Shown here one piece after another: positions 51,596 through 60,906 of a stretch of 64,000 nt of DNA; the first letter of the stretch is position 1; each line of letters begins with the position of its first letter. Under the pieces are notes generated by a model. It saw only the letters and a list, made by a program, of their open reading frames with translations, was not told the origin of the DNA and ran no database searches. A program made the translations under genes and the position numbers. The DNA comes from Thermatribacter velox (GTDB lineage: Bacteria > Atribacterota > Atribacteria > Atribacterales > Thermatribacteraceae): NCBI RefSeq assembly GCF_038396615.1, contig NZ_CP121689.1:496001-560000 (forward strand), written 5' to 3'.

Positions 51596-51623
51596 ATTAT
51601 ACACCATTTTGTGTTTCTGGCAA
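51596..51623 (-). promoter_or_regulatory. Promoter of nadE
   Basis: On the minus strand TTGCCA (51623-51618), a 16-bp spacer and TATAAT (51601-51596). Confidence 0.65.
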
Positions 51624-51670
51624 TTTGAGGTTAGCAATTTTCGGAGTTGATAGAGGTTGCTGTTTTGAAA

Positions 51671-51700
51671 TTGACTTTCTTCTCAGGCTTGGGGTATTAT
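51671..51700 (+). promoter_or_regulatory. Promoter of the aconitase-type dehydratase genes
   Basis: TTGACT (51671-51676), an 18-bp spacer and TATTAT (51695-51700), about 45 bp before the large-subunit start. Confidence 0.55.
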
Positions 51701-51744
51701 TTGGGAAACGTTGAGTGGAGGATTGGAAGCAAGGAGCGATGAAA

Positions 51745-53001
51745 ATGGGCAAAACGATGGCTGAAAAAATTTTTGAATTAAAGAGTGGCAAAGCGGTGCA
51801 GGCTGGAGACCTGGTCATTGCGTCAATTGATTTTGCAATGGGGCAGGATGGCACTACTCCGCTGGCAATTCGTTCCTTTCAGGAAATGGAGGGCAAAAAA
51901 GTTTTTGATCCGCAAAGAATCGCTTTCGTTATAGACCACAATGCTCCCAGCCCTCTGGAGTCTGTATCACGTCTTCATGATTTGATGCGTGAATTTGCCC
52001 GTACTTTTGGTATTCGAGTTTTTGACGTGGGTTGGGGGGTTTGTCACGAACTTATGGTTGCACAGGGACTGGTAGTACCTGGCGACCTGGTGGTGGGTGC
52101 CGATTCTCACACTTGCACCTATGGTGCCATAGGGGCCTTTTCCACTGGAATTGGCAGTACAGAACTGGCTGCGGTAATGATTTCAGGAAAGCTCTGGTTT
52201 AAGGTTCCCGAGACCATTAAGGTGACTTTCACCGGTCACTTACCGAAAGGTGTTTATTCCAAGGACCTGATTCTTTGTCTGGCTGGAAAGATGGGAGCTG
52301 ATGGTGCAACCTATAAGGCTCTTGAATTCCATGGTCCAGTAATTGAGCAGCTCGAGGTGGAAGAACGCTTTACCATATCCAACATGGCAGTGGAAGTGGG
52401 CGCCAAAGCCGGTCTTATGCCACCCGATGAAAAAGCTTTGGCCTGGGTTAAGCAACGAGCACAGAGGCCCTTTGAGCCTGTGTACCCGGATGATTCAGCT
52501 AAGTACGCTGAAACTATTGAAATTGATTGCTCACAGCTCGTTCCCCAAGTGGCATTGCCACACAGAGTAGACAACGTGAAACCAGTGAATGAGGTGGAAG
52601 GTTTACCTGTTCAAGAAGTATTTATTGGTACCTGCACCAATGGGCGAGCGGTGGATATTCAGGTTGCTGCTTCCATTTTAAAAGGACGAAAGGTGCATCC
52701 TGAGGTTCGGCTTATTGTGGCACCTGCTTCAAGGGAAATCCTGATGCAGGCGATTCGTGAAGGATGGGCCGAAACTATAGTTGAGGCTGGAGGCACCCTG
52801 GTTACTCCAGGTTGCGGGCCTTGTGTAGGAACGCATCAGGGAGTACCTGGTGATGGCTGGAATGTTATCTCCACGGCAAACAGGAACTTTAAGGGCAGGA
52901 TGGGTAATAACAAGGCGTTTATTTACCTGGCTTCTCCTGCTACTTGTGCGGCTTCGGCAATTGAAGGTAAAATTACTGACCCCAGAAAGTATTTGAGGTG
53001 A
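51745..53001 (+). CDS. 3-isopropylmalate dehydratase-type hydro-lyase, large subunit
   Basis: About 418 aa of the LeuC/HacA/DmdA group. VIDHNAPSPLESVSRLHDLM and VVGADSHTCTYGAIGAFSTG contain conserved active-site residues. The 4Fe-4S cysteines are in ADSHTCTYG, FIGTCTNGRAVDIQ and TPGCGPCVGTH. It isomerises or dehydrates a hydroxy acid (isopropylmalate, homocitrate or dimethylmalate). ATG 51745 has AAGGAG 8 nt upstream. It is followed by its small subunit; no leuA or leuB is in the window, so leucine synthesis is not assured. Confidence 0.9.
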   Translation: MGKTMAEKIFELKSGKAVQAGDLVIASIDFAMGQDGTTPLAIRSFQEMEGKKVFDPQRIAFVIDHNAPSPLESVSRLHDLMREFARTFGIRVFDVGWGVCHELMVAQGLVVPGDLVVGADSHTCTYGAIGAFSTGIGSTELAAVMISGKLWFKVPETIKVTFTGHLPKGVYSKDLILCLAGKMGADGATYKALEFHGPVIEQLEVEERFTISNMAVEVGAKAGLMPPDEKALAWVKQRAQRPFEPVYPDDSAKYAETIEIDCSQLVPQVALPHRVDNVKPVNEVEGLPVQEVFIGTCTNGRAVDIQVAASILKGRKVHPEVRLIVAPASREILMQAIREGWAETIVEAGGTLVTPGCGPCVGTHQGVPGDGWNVISTANRNFKGRMGNNKAFIYLASPATCAASAIEGKITDPRKYLR

Positions 53002-53006
53002 TTGCA

Positions 53007-53507
53007 ATGAAGTTAAGAGGTAAGGCTCATAAATTTGGAGACGATATCAATACTGACTATATTATTTCTGGGAAATACAAGTTTAAAACCCTGGATATGC
53101 AGGAACTGGCCAAGCATGTTATGGAGGACATCGACCCGGATTTTTACAAGAAAGTTTCTCCCGGGGATTTTATCGTTGCGGGCAAGAATTTTGGTTGTGG
53201 TTCTTCCCGAGAGCAGGCGCCCCGAGCTCTTCTGGCCAGTGGCATAAAAGGGGTGCTGGCTAAATCGTTTGCTCGTATATTTTTCCGTAACGCTATTAAC
53301 TGCGGTTTGCTGGTCTTAGAGTGCGATACTTCTCCTATCGAAAGCGGGGATGAATTAGAGGTAGATTTAAAACAAGGTCTGGTGGTGGACCTCAGTCGCA
53401 ATCTGGAGGTAAGAGCACAACCCCTTCCGGAAGTTATGATTCAAATTCTGGAGGAAGGCGGATTGGTGCCCTATTTTAAGAAGTACGGCTCTTTTCAGGG
53501 GGTTTAA
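53007..53507 (+). CDS. 3-isopropylmalate dehydratase-type hydro-lyase, small subunit
   Basis: 166 aa, the aconitase swivel domain. GDDINTDYIISGKYKFKTLD includes the substrate-recognition loop. FIVAGKNFGCGSSREQAPRA is the invariant signature. The loop after YIISG is YKFKTLD, not the YLRT of known homoaconitases, so isopropylmalate-type or another substrate is more likely. ATG 53007 with GAGGTG upstream is preferred to GTG 52998. It sits between its large subunit and glyA. Confidence 0.9.
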   Translation: MKLRGKAHKFGDDINTDYIISGKYKFKTLDMQELAKHVMEDIDPDFYKKVSPGDFIVAGKNFGCGSSREQAPRALLASGIKGVLAKSFARIFFRNAINCGLLVLECDTSPIESGDELEVDLKQGLVVDLSRNLEVRAQPLPEVMIQILEEGGLVPYFKKYGSFQGV

Positions 53508-53516
53508 GAACGACTT

Positions 53517-54773
53517 ATGTGGACAAAGCTCAAGACTACAGATCCCGAGGTGTACGGGTGGGTCGTTAAGGAACTGGAGAGGCAACGCAACAAACTGGAG
53601 CTCATAGCTTCTGAGAACTTTACCAGCATTGCAGTCCTGGAGGCTCAAGGAAGTGTGTTAACCAACAAGTATGCCGAAGGCTATCCAGCGAGACGTTACT
53701 ATGGAGGTTGTGAGTTTGTAGACCAGATTGAGCAATTGGCTATAGACCGGGCTAAGGCTCTCTTTAAAGCCGAGCATGTCAACGTCCAACCTCACTCCGG
53801 ATCGCAGGCCAATATGGCGGTTTACTTGGCTACTCTCAAGTATGGCGATGTGGTTATGGGCATGGATCTCGCTCATGGAGGACATCTCACTCATGGTAGC
53901 CCGGTTAACTTTTCTGGAAAGTGGTATCGCTTTGTTCCTTACGGGGTTTCTCCTGACACCGAGACCATAGATTATGACCAGCTGGAAGAGCAAGCAAGAG
54001 AAGTAAAACCTCGAATGATAGTAGCTGGGGCAAGTGCTTATCCACGCTTTATAGACTTTGAGCGTTTGCGTTCCATTTGTGATGAGGTGGGCGCTCTTTT
54101 GATGGTAGACATGGCCCATATCGCGGGCCTGGTAGCTGCTTCTTTCCACCCTAATCCCTGTCCGCATGCTCATCTGGTTACCACCACTACTCACAAGACG
54201 CTTCGTGGTCCCCGAGGAGGTATGATACTCTGCAAAGAAGAATTTGCGAGAGCAGTTGACAAGGCTGTGTTTCCCGGGACTCAGGGTGGACCTTTAATGC
54301 ATGTTATTGCTGCCAAGGCGGTGGCGCTTAAAGAAGCAGCAACGCCTGAATTTGTGGCCTATCAGGCTCAGGTTGTTAAAAATGCAAAATCACTTGCTCA
54401 AGCTCTTCAAGAGAAGGGTTATCGTTTGGTTTCTGGAGGCACCGATAATCATCTTTTGCTGGTGGACTTGAGAAATATTGGTCTTACCGGTAGAGAGGCG
54501 GAAATTATCCTGGACCAGGTGGGCATTACAGTAAATAAAAATGCTATTCCCTTTGATCCCCAGAAACCTACGGTGACCAGCGGCATCAGGTTGGGCACTC
54601 CTGCTTGTACTTCTCGGGGTATGAAAGAGGAGGAGATGCAGCTTATTGCTGAGCTTATAGACCGGGCGCTACGAGGAAGGAGTTCCGAGACAACCCTGCA
54701 GAAAGTGAGGAAAGAAGTGCTTAACTTGTGTAGTCGTTTTCCACTTTATCCGGAGCTAAGTGTTGAGGAATAG
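53517..54773 (+). CDS. glyA: Serine hydroxymethyltransferase
   Basis: 418 aa PLP enzyme. [40 protein letters not shown] and [15 protein letters not shown], the last with the PLP Lys, identify GlyA. It converts serine and THF to glycine and methylene-THF, the substrate of the MetF encoded 7-8 kb downstream. It begins 9 bp after the dehydratase small subunit. It links amino acid and folate C1 metabolism with the methyl-branch genes. Confidence 0.97.
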   Translation: MWTKLKTTDPEVYGWVVKELERQRNKLELIASENFTSIAVLEAQGSVLTNKYAEGYPARRYYGGCEFVDQIEQLAIDRAKALFKAEHVNVQPHSGSQANMAVYLATLKYGDVVMGMDLAHGGHLTHGSPVNFSGKWYRFVPYGVSPDTETIDYDQLEEQAREVKPRMIVAGASAYPRFIDFERLRSICDEVGALLMVDMAHIAGLVAASFHPNPCPHAHLVTTTTHKTLRGPRGGMILCKEEFARAVDKAVFPGTQGGPLMHVIAAKAVALKEAATPEFVAYQAQVVKNAKSLAQALQEKGYRLVSGGTDNHLLLVDLRNIGLTGREAEIILDQVGITVNKNAIPFDPQKPTVTSGIRLGTPACTSRGMKEEEMQLIAELIDRALRGRSSETTLQKVRKEVLNLCSRFPLYPELSVEE

Positions 54774-54824
54774 AAATTGAGGCTTCTGGTTTTACTTGAC
54801 AGAATGTAAAAGGGGGTTCGTTTC

Positions 54825-55043
54825 ATGAAAGAACGTGTTGAGAAAGCACTGGAAAAGGTGAGGCAGTATCTTCGCTTTGAAGGTGGAGACGTGGAATTGG
54901 TGGATATTGAAGATGGCGTAGTAAAGGTGCGCCTTAAGGGAATGTGCAGCTCCTGCCCCATGTCCTATATAACCTTGAAGGATGGTATTGAACGGATTGT
55001 GAAAGAAGAAGTTCCCGAAGTAAAATCGGTTGAAGCGGTTTAA
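54825..55043 (+). CDS. NifU C-terminal (NFU) domain Fe-S carrier
   Basis: 72 aa, a free-standing NFU domain: YLRFEGGDVELVDIEDGVVK followed by VRLKGMCSSCPMSYITLKDG with the CxxC that holds a bridging Fe-S cluster. Such proteins pass clusters to apoproteins, which is plausible with the many Fe-S enzymes nearby. The start has AAAGGGGG upstream. A bidirectional terminator follows. Confidence 0.93.
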   Translation: MKERVEKALEKVRQYLRFEGGDVELVDIEDGVVKVRLKGMCSSCPMSYITLKDGIERIVKEEVPEVKSVEAV

Positions 55044-55050
55044 AGTCTTT

Positions 55051-55085
55051 AAAGAAAGGGGCTGAAATGGTCAGCCCCTTTCTTT
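55051..55085. terminator. Bidirectional intrinsic terminator
   Basis: A 15-bp perfect stem (arms 55051-55065 and 55071-55085, AAAGAAAGGGGCTGA and complement) with loop AATGG. It lies between the NFU gene and the convergent FNT gene and provides T-rich ends on both strands. The FNT stop codon lies within its right arm. Confidence 0.9.
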
Positions 55086-55826
55086 AAGCCAATACAAAAG
55101 GCCTACCATTACCACTCCGCCCACTATGTTGCCCAGGGTTACTGGTACCAAATTATGTGCGATACCTGAAAGAGTAACTGGTACACTGCTTTTGTGCAAA
55201 TAGTTCTGGGCAAACGCACCTGCTGAGAGAAAATACATGTTGGCCACGCTGTGTTCATAGCCGAGCGCTACGAAGGTGGCAATGGGTCCAGGAATAACCA
55301 GTAAACGGGTAAGATTGTTTTCTGCATAAATGCATAACAATACTGCAAGACATACCAGCCAGTTACAGAGTATACCTCTTGCGAAAGCCTGGGTGAAGGG
55401 AATCTGGGTTTTAGTGAGTGCTATTTGGTATGCACGCTGCGCTATCACTCCTCCACCTGTGTTGAAGAGGCCGGTTGAAGCATAAAGACTAGCCAGAAAG
55501 ATGGATCCCACAAAATTGCCCAGATATACCAGTCCCCAGATTTTAAGGGTTTGTATGACGTAATTCTTGAAGGTAAAGCAAGAATAGCTCAGCAAGCAAT
55601 GTCCGGTAAACAGCTCTGCTCTTCCCAGTACAACCAAAATCAGTCCTATCGAAAAAACTATCCCTCCTAAAAGCTGTTTGACCCCGTTTGCAAGTTCAGC
55701 GGTAGTAACCAGGGTGAATAGTTGGGAGGCAAAACCTATGTAGGCGCCTGCCAGAATAGCTCCAACGAGAAGAGACAGGTAGTTTTTCTGAAGTTTGTTT
55801 TCACACCAACTGTGGAGAACATCCAT
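55071..55826 (-). CDS. Formate/nitrite transporter (FNT) family protein
   Basis: 251 aa with six helices. LLVGAILAGAYIGFASQLFT, GRAELFTGHCLLSYSCFTFK (Omega-loop region) and ARGILCNWLVCLAVLLCIYA are FNT signatures. The pore moves formate, nitrite or hydrosulfide. Its nearness to formate-THF ligase suggests formate. AAGGAGG is just upstream of the ATG. The divergent 154-bp AT-rich gap before the corrinoid gene holds probable promoters for both, but their elements are weak. Confidence 0.92.
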   Translation of the reverse strand: MDVLHSWCENKLQKNYLSLLVGAILAGAYIGFASQLFTLVTTAELANGVKQLLGGIVFSIGLILVVLGRAELFTGHCLLSYSCFTFKNYVIQTLKIWGLVYLGNFVGSIFLASLYASTGLFNTGGGVIAQRAYQIALTKTQIPFTQAFARGILCNWLVCLAVLLCIYAENNLTRLLVIPGPIATFVALGYEHSVANMYFLSAGAFAQNYLHKSSVPVTLSGIAHNLVPVTLGNIVGGVVMVGLLYWLKERG

Positions 55827-55980
55827 TACTCAAACCTCCTTACTGTTGATTCTGGTTATAATTTATTAAAATGATAATATAATTTTTTTATAAAATCCAA
55901 AAAATTATGGTTTTTTAATCGGTAATTTGTTACAATTAAACCCAGAGGGCTAACATTTTAGAGAGGGAGGGCAAAAGAGG

Positions 55981-56622
55981 ATGAGTGACATTCTTGACCA
56001 AATTGCCAAGGAATTGTTTGCAGGTAATGCGAAGGCAGTGAGCGAACTAACTCAGAAAGCGCTTGATGAAGGTTTTTCTCCTCAAGAGGTTCTCAATGGT
56101 GGTTTAATAAAGGGTATGAACCAGGTAGGAGAAAAGTTCAAAGCCAACGAGATTTATGTTCCAGAAGTGTTAATTGCTGCTCGAGCCATGAAAGCAGGCA
56201 TGGAAGTTTTGAAGCCCAAACTTGCAGAGACCGGCGTAGAACCAGTAGCCAGATTTGTGATTGGCACCGTCAAAGGAGACTTACATGATATCGGTAAGAA
56301 CCTGGTAGCTATGATGATGGAAGGTGCAGGATTTGAGGTTATCGATCTGGGCATCGATGTTCCCGCTGAAAAGTTCATCCAGGCTATCAAAGAGCACCAA
56401 CCTCAACTGGTTGGTATGTCAGCTCTACTCACCACCACTATGATTCAAATTCGAGAAAATCTGAAAGCCTTTCAGGAAGCCGGAGTAAGGGACCAGGTTA
56501 AGGTTATGGTTGGTGGTGCACCGGTTACCCAGAAATTTGCTGACGAAGTTGGTGCTGATGGGTATGCACCGGATGCTGCATCAGCAGTTGACAAAGCGAA
56601 GGAACTTTTAGGTTTAAACTGA
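55981..56622 (+). CDS. Corrinoid protein (methyltransferase cobalamin-binding subunit)
   Basis: 213 aa. The N-terminal helical cap (about 1-90) has VGEKFKANEIYVPEVLIAAR. The cobalamin-binding Rossmann domain has GTVKGDLHDIGKNLVAMMME (DxHxxG with the cobalt-ligand His) and VGMSALLTTTM. It resembles MtbC/MttC-type methyl carriers. No dedicated MtxB methyltransferase is beside it, so it may serve folate methyl transfer or a partner encoded elsewhere. GAGGGAGG precedes the ATG. A terminator follows. Confidence 0.93.
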   Translation: MSDILDQIAKELFAGNAKAVSELTQKALDEGFSPQEVLNGGLIKGMNQVGEKFKANEIYVPEVLIAARAMKAGMEVLKPKLAETGVEPVARFVIGTVKGDLHDIGKNLVAMMMEGAGFEVIDLGIDVPAEKFIQAIKEHQPQLVGMSALLTTTMIQIRENLKAFQEAGVRDQVKVMVGGAPVTQKFADEVGADGYAPDAASAVDKAKELLGLN

Positions 56623-56631
56623 ATTGCCAAC

Positions 56632-56665
56632 AAAGAGGGAGAGCATGTTCTCTCCCTTTCCTTTT
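56632..56665 (+). terminator. Intrinsic terminator after the corrinoid gene
   Basis: A 7-bp core stem GGGAGAG / CTCTCCC with a 6-nt loop (56644-56649), extended by weaker A-T pairs, followed by TTTCCTTTT. Confidence 0.75.
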
Positions 56666-56686
56666 GTCACGCAATAATTAAGTGAT

Positions 56687-56709
56687 TTATTAAAGGCTAT
56701 CTTTAATAA
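56687..56709. repeat. 9-bp inverted repeat before fhs
   Basis: TTATTAAAG and CTTTAATAA flank GCTAT, about 22 bp before the fhs ATG. It could be an operator or a weak leader stem. Confidence 0.4.
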
Positions 56710-56731
56710 TTTATGTAAGGGAGGGTAAAAG

Positions 56732-58426
56732 ATGTTAAGTGATCTGGAAATTGCCCAGCAGGCTTCGATGAAACCCATCGTTGAAATTGCCAGGGAAGCG
56801 GGGATTGAGGAGGATGACATTGAGCTTTATGGCAAATACAAAGCAAAGGTATCTCTGGAAGTGCTTAAAAAACTTAAGGATAGGCCGCTTGGCAAATATA
56901 TTGATGTAACTGCCATAACACCCACACCTCTCGGTGAGGGAAAAACCGTTACCACCATAGGCCTTTCCATGGCCCTGAATAAAATTGGCAAAAAAAGCAT
57001 CGTCTGCATCCGGCAACCTTCACTGGGTCCAGTCTTTGGCATCAAGGGAGGCGCTGCTGGCGGTGGTTATTCCCAGGTTGTACCTATGGAGGATTTCAAC
57101 CTTCATCTAACTGGAGATACCCACGCCGTTGCCGCGGCACACAATTTGCTGGCTGCTTTTATCGACAATCATTTGCTTCACGGGAATGAGCTGAACATTG
57201 ATCCTTTCACTATAAGCTGGCCCCGGGTAGTGGATATAAGCGATCGGGCGCTTCGTAAAATTATTGTAGGTTTGGGTGGCAAAACGAATGGGATACCGCG
57301 AGAAAGTAGCTTTGATATTGCAGTGGCTTCTGAGGTAATGGCCGTTCTGGCCCTGACTACTGATATTTTTGATTTGCGCAAGCGCCTGGGAAGGATTGTA
57401 GTAGCCTATAACGAACGCAAGGAGCCAGTTACTGCTGAAGATCTCAGATGTGCTGGTGCTATGACGGTCTTGATGAGAGACGCTATCAAGCCAAATCTTT
57501 TGCAAACTCTGGAAAATACTCCCTGTTTTGTCCATGCAGGGCCTTTTGCCAACATAGCCCATGGCAACAGCTCTATCGTTGCTGATCAGATTGCTCTGCG
57601 TCTTGCTGATTACGTAGTTACCGAGAGTGGCTTTGGTGCGGATTGTGGAATGGAAAAGTTCATGAATATCAAGTGTCGCTACAGTGGTCTGCGCCCTGAT
57701 TGCGTAGTTATGGTGTGTTCCATTCGTGCCCTCAAGATGCACAGCGGCAAATACAAAGTGATTCCTGGAAAACCTCTGGATCCAGGAATTCTGGAAGAAG
57801 ATATCGATGCTCTGGTGAAAGGATCGGAGAACCTTATCAAACAAATTGAAAATGCAAGGCTATTTGGTGTCCCGGTTGTAGTGGCCATCAACGTCTTTTC
57901 AACAGATACTGAACGCGAGATAGAGACGGTTAAGAAGATAGCCCTTGATAACGGAGCTTTCAGAGCCTGTGTTTCCGAGGTTTGGGCCAAGGGTGGAGAA
58001 GGGGGCAAGGAACTTGCTGAGGCAGTAGTAGAAGCCTGTGATGTACCGAATAACTTCAATTTTCTTTATCCTCTGGATATACCAATCAAAGATAAAATTG
58101 AAATCATAGCTACCAAGATATACGGCGCAGATGGTGTGGTTTACGAACCGGAAGCCGAGAAAAAGATAGCTCGGTATACGGAGTTGGGTTGGGATAAACT
58201 GCCTATCTGCATGGCCAAGACCCATCTTTCTCTCTCGCATGATCCAAAGCTTAAAGGTCGTCCGCGTGGTTTTAAACTTCCCATCAAGGATATCCGGCCT
58301 TCCATTGGAGCAGGTTTTCTTTATCCTCTTTGTGGTGAGATGCGTACCATGCCCGGACTGCCTTCTCGACCAGCAGGCATGAATGTAGACATTGATTCTG
58401 AAGGCAGAGTTGTCGGTTTATTTTAG
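56732..58426 (+). CDS. fhs: Formate-tetrahydrofolate ligase
   Basis: 564 aa, normal length. [20 protein letters not shown] is the ATP P-loop. [20 protein letters not shown] and [20 protein letters not shown] are the formyl phosphate and folate regions. It makes 10-formyl-THF from formate, ATP and THF, the entry of the Wood-Ljungdahl methyl branch (or ATP recovery in reverse). AAGGGAGG precedes the ATG. It lies between a corrinoid protein and the Hdr/MetF genes. Confidence 0.97.
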   Translation: MLSDLEIAQQASMKPIVEIAREAGIEEDDIELYGKYKAKVSLEVLKKLKDRPLGKYIDVTAITPTPLGEGKTVTTIGLSMALNKIGKKSIVCIRQPSLGPVFGIKGGAAGGGYSQVVPMEDFNLHLTGDTHAVAAAHNLLAAFIDNHLLHGNELNIDPFTISWPRVVDISDRALRKIIVGLGGKTNGIPRESSFDIAVASEVMAVLALTTDIFDLRKRLGRIVVAYNERKEPVTAEDLRCAGAMTVLMRDAIKPNLLQTLENTPCFVHAGPFANIAHGNSSIVADQIALRLADYVVTESGFGADCGMEKFMNIKCRYSGLRPDCVVMVCSIRALKMHSGKYKVIPGKPLDPGILEEDIDALVKGSENLIKQIENARLFGVPVVVAINVFSTDTEREIETVKKIALDNGAFRACVSEVWAKGGEGGKELAEAVVEACDVPNNFNFLYPLDIPIKDKIEIIATKIYGADGVVYEPEAEKKIARYTELGWDKLPICMAKTHLSLSHDPKLKGRPRGFKLPIKDIRPSIGAGFLYPLCGEMRTMPGLPSRPAGMNVDIDSEGRVVGLF

Positions 58427-58486
58427 CGATGTTATATTTTGTGAAGCAACCAAATTTCACTATTTGGGGATGGGTGGTAGGAGAAC

Positions 58487-59476
58487 TTGGAGTGTGATTT
58501 TTTAATAGTTGGCGCTGGACCAGCAGGTCTTGCTATAGGAAAAAAACTCAGTGCTTATGGCAGGGTGCTGCTTCTTGAAAAAAACGACACGGTGGGAGGC
58601 CTGGCTGCTACTCTGGGATGCAAAGCGCACCAGCAATGTCTTTACTGTGGTATTTGCAGGAATGTAGATTTGAGCAGACAGATTGGAGATTTGCGGTCTC
58701 TGGTGTTCTACCCCAGGGATATCTTAAAAGTGACCCGTTTTGATGCAGGGTTTCAGGTCGCCACCAATTGCGAAGAGATAAGGGCTAAATATGTCGTTAT
58801 CGCTTCGGGGGCGGAACCTTTTGATGCCCGAAAGGTACCCAACCTGGGTTATGGTAGGTTGGAAGGTGTTCTTTCCGGTCTGGATGTTGAACGCAGTATG
58901 AATGATGGCAGGGTATTTGAACTCTTTCCACCACAGGGTAGAGTGGCCTTTATACAGTGTGTTGGTTCGCGCAGTTTTAAAGAAAAACGAGGTTACTGTT
59001 CGCAGATTTGTTGCCGTTATGCTCTGAGGGCCCTTGATTTTTTGCGTTACTTTTTGCCAGGCCTTGAGTTCACAATGTTTTATATGGACCTCCAGATTTT
59101 TGGCGCCAAAAGTGATTATCTCTGGGAAGTAGCACGTAATAAGGTGTCGTTGATACGCTCCATACCTTTCAGGGTGGAAGGTGAAAATGGGAGTTTGGAG
59201 GTTTTCTATGAAAACGAGCATGCTCAGGTAATTAAGGAAGAATTTGACCGGGTGGTCCTTTCCATAGGTCTATCTCCGGGGAGTTCAACCAAAAATTTGG
59301 CGCGGATTTTTGGTCTTGAACTCGATGAATGGGGATTTATTAGAAATTTTGGAGGAGGTAGAACCAGCAACCCGGGTGTTTTTGTATGTGGCACTGCGGG
59401 AGGCCCCAAAGATGTGGAAACTACCATTTTTGAAGCTTGTCAGGTGGCGGAAAATATACTTGAGATAGCGGGATGA
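58487..59476 (+). CDS. HdrA-like FAD protein, short (split HdrA N-terminal part)
   Basis: 329 aa. The FAD motif FLIVGAGPAGLAIGKKL starts at residue 5. Cysteines in GCKAHQQCLYCGIC fit the HdrA Fe-S region after the flavin motif. FIQCVGSRSFKEKRGYCSQI and CCRYALRAL are HdrA-specific, and VFVCGTAGGPKDVETTIFEA is the HdrA FAD end. It lacks the C-terminal ferredoxins of full HdrA; the next gene supplies them. TTG 58487 has GGAG a few nt upstream. Likely part of a flavin-based bifurcating complex. Confidence 0.85.
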   Translation: MECDFLIVGAGPAGLAIGKKLSAYGRVLLLEKNDTVGGLAATLGCKAHQQCLYCGICRNVDLSRQIGDLRSLVFYPRDILKVTRFDAGFQVATNCEEIRAKYVVIASGAEPFDARKVPNLGYGRLEGVLSGLDVERSMNDGRVFELFPPQGRVAFIQCVGSRSFKEKRGYCSQICCRYALRALDFLRYFLPGLEFTMFYMDLQIFGAKSDYLWEVARNKVSLIRSIPFRVEGENGSLEVFYENEHAQVIKEEFDRVVLSIGLSPGSSTKNLARIFGLELDEWGFIRNFGGGRTSNPGVFVCGTAGGPKDVETTIFEACQVAENILEIAG

Positions 59477-59482
59477 TGGGAA

Positions 59483-60901
59483 TTGAAAAAGATACTTGTA
59501 TTATTTCGTCCTGAATACGAGCGCGTGAAGCCTTTGCTGGACGCTATCGGTGTTTTCTCAGAGGAGTTAGATTTACGGATTTCTTCCTGGACGGAGTGGT
59601 CAACCGGGAGGAAGATTGATGTTAAAAACTTTGAAAAAGTGTTTTTGCTGGTTGACGACATTGAATCCAACCTTGAGCTATTGTCTGAATTTTGTGAGAT
59701 AACGGAGGACCTTAGCCAGTTTAGGATTTTTGGAATTCCGAAAGATGCGGCTTCACCTCAGTTGGTTGCCCGGTGGAAAGATTATTTTCAGGAGGAACTG
59801 GTTTTGAAATACCCCTTCCCAGTTAAGGCTGTTCTTTTGAAGCCAGAGAAAAAAGTTTTAATTGTTGCTGAAGGGAATAAGAACACAGAAGGAGTGGAAA
59901 AAGCCCTTCGCGAAAAAGGGATACCCTTTTTTGTGAGCAGAGAAAAGGTAACTCTTTATCGGGAGGGAATTAATTTTAAGCTTCTTCACTCTCCGTATGG
60001 CGAGACGTGCTTCGGAGCGGTAATTTTTTTGCCGGAAAGGAAAACGCTTTCCTTTGCATTTCCCCAAGAGGTAGAGGATACGGGAAGAGCGTTCTTCTTG
60101 GAAGAGTTATCGAAAAAGTATAGCCATCGTAACTTTTGGAAAAAGAGCGTTGCCTTTTTGGTGCACAAACTTGCTTCTCCGCGGCAGTGGAGGGAGGCTT
60201 TTTCCTGGGCTACTCGCATTCGCCGGGATTTTTGTTCGGAAGTGCTCTTTCTGTGCGAACAGGTTGGTGTTGCACTGGAGAATTCAGAGCTTGCTTATCG
60301 GGAAGCGAGGCAAAGTGGAATCCGCTTTGAAAAAGCTCGATTTGAGAACCTTTCCTGTCGGGCTACCGAGAGCATGCAACAAATTATTCTGAACTTTATT
60401 GCAGAAAAGGACCGACGTGAAGTTTCTTACCTGGTGGACTGGCTTATTGTTGTGCCTTCTTTTGAGGTTCAGCCTGTGGCATTAGATGAATATTTTATCA
60501 CTGACTATGCGAGCTTAAGGGTTGTTTCGCCTCCTAACCCGGTAGTCGACAAGTATTCCACTTACTGGAGGGGGGTTTTTTGTGCTCCTCTGGAAGAGAC
60601 TGGCAAAGAATGGAGATATCTGGCGCATTCGGTGGCTCAATATCTGGAGAAAGCACAACTGAAACTCAAAGAACGTGGTTCTGTTGATGAAGAGAAATGT
60701 GTGCTTTGTTTAACCTGTTTGCGTTCCTGCCCGTTTGGAGCTGTGAAAATAGAAGGGAGAAGTAAGCGCAAAAAAGCCATGATAGATTGGACTCTCTGTC
60801 AGGGATGCGGTGTTTGTGCTTCTCTGTGTCCTGCTGGTGCTATAGAAATCCTGGATTGCAAAAACGGCCAGTATATTTTTGGTCCTCGCTGGCGAGGTTG
60901 A
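59483..60901 (+). CDS. HdrA-derived ferredoxin protein without FAD motif
   Basis: 472 aa. Residues 1-~215 are not recognised. About 225-300 (VAFLVHKLASPRQWREAFSW, ending YREARQSGIRFEKARF) matches the insertion domain of HdrA, which lies between its FAD halves. The C-terminus has two 4Fe-4S motifs, CVLCLTCLRSCPFGAV (~406) and CQGCGVCASLCPAGAI. No GxGxxG is present. With the previous gene it makes up most of a split HdrA, plus an unknown N-terminal part. TTG 59483 is used; its ribosome-binding site is modest. Confidence 0.75.
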   Translation: MKKILVLFRPEYERVKPLLDAIGVFSEELDLRISSWTEWSTGRKIDVKNFEKVFLLVDDIESNLELLSEFCEITEDLSQFRIFGIPKDAASPQLVARWKDYFQEELVLKYPFPVKAVLLKPEKKVLIVAEGNKNTEGVEKALREKGIPFFVSREKVTLYREGINFKLLHSPYGETCFGAVIFLPERKTLSFAFPQEVEDTGRAFFLEELSKKYSHRNFWKKSVAFLVHKLASPRQWREAFSWATRIRRDFCSEVLFLCEQVGVALENSELAYREARQSGIRFEKARFENLSCRATESMQQIILNFIAEKDRREVSYLVDWLIVVPSFEVQPVALDEYFITDYASLRVVSPPNPVVDKYSTYWRGVFCAPLEETGKEWRYLAHSVAQYLEKAQLKLKERGSVDEEKCVLCLTCLRSCPFGAVKIEGRSKRKKAMIDWTLCQGCGVCASLCPAGAIEILDCKNGQYIFGPRWRG

Positions 60902-60906
60902 TTGAT

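Noticed and set aside
57107-57844. 245-codon minus-strand ORF inside fhs
   Set aside because: Fully antisense to conserved fhs sequence; no start signal.
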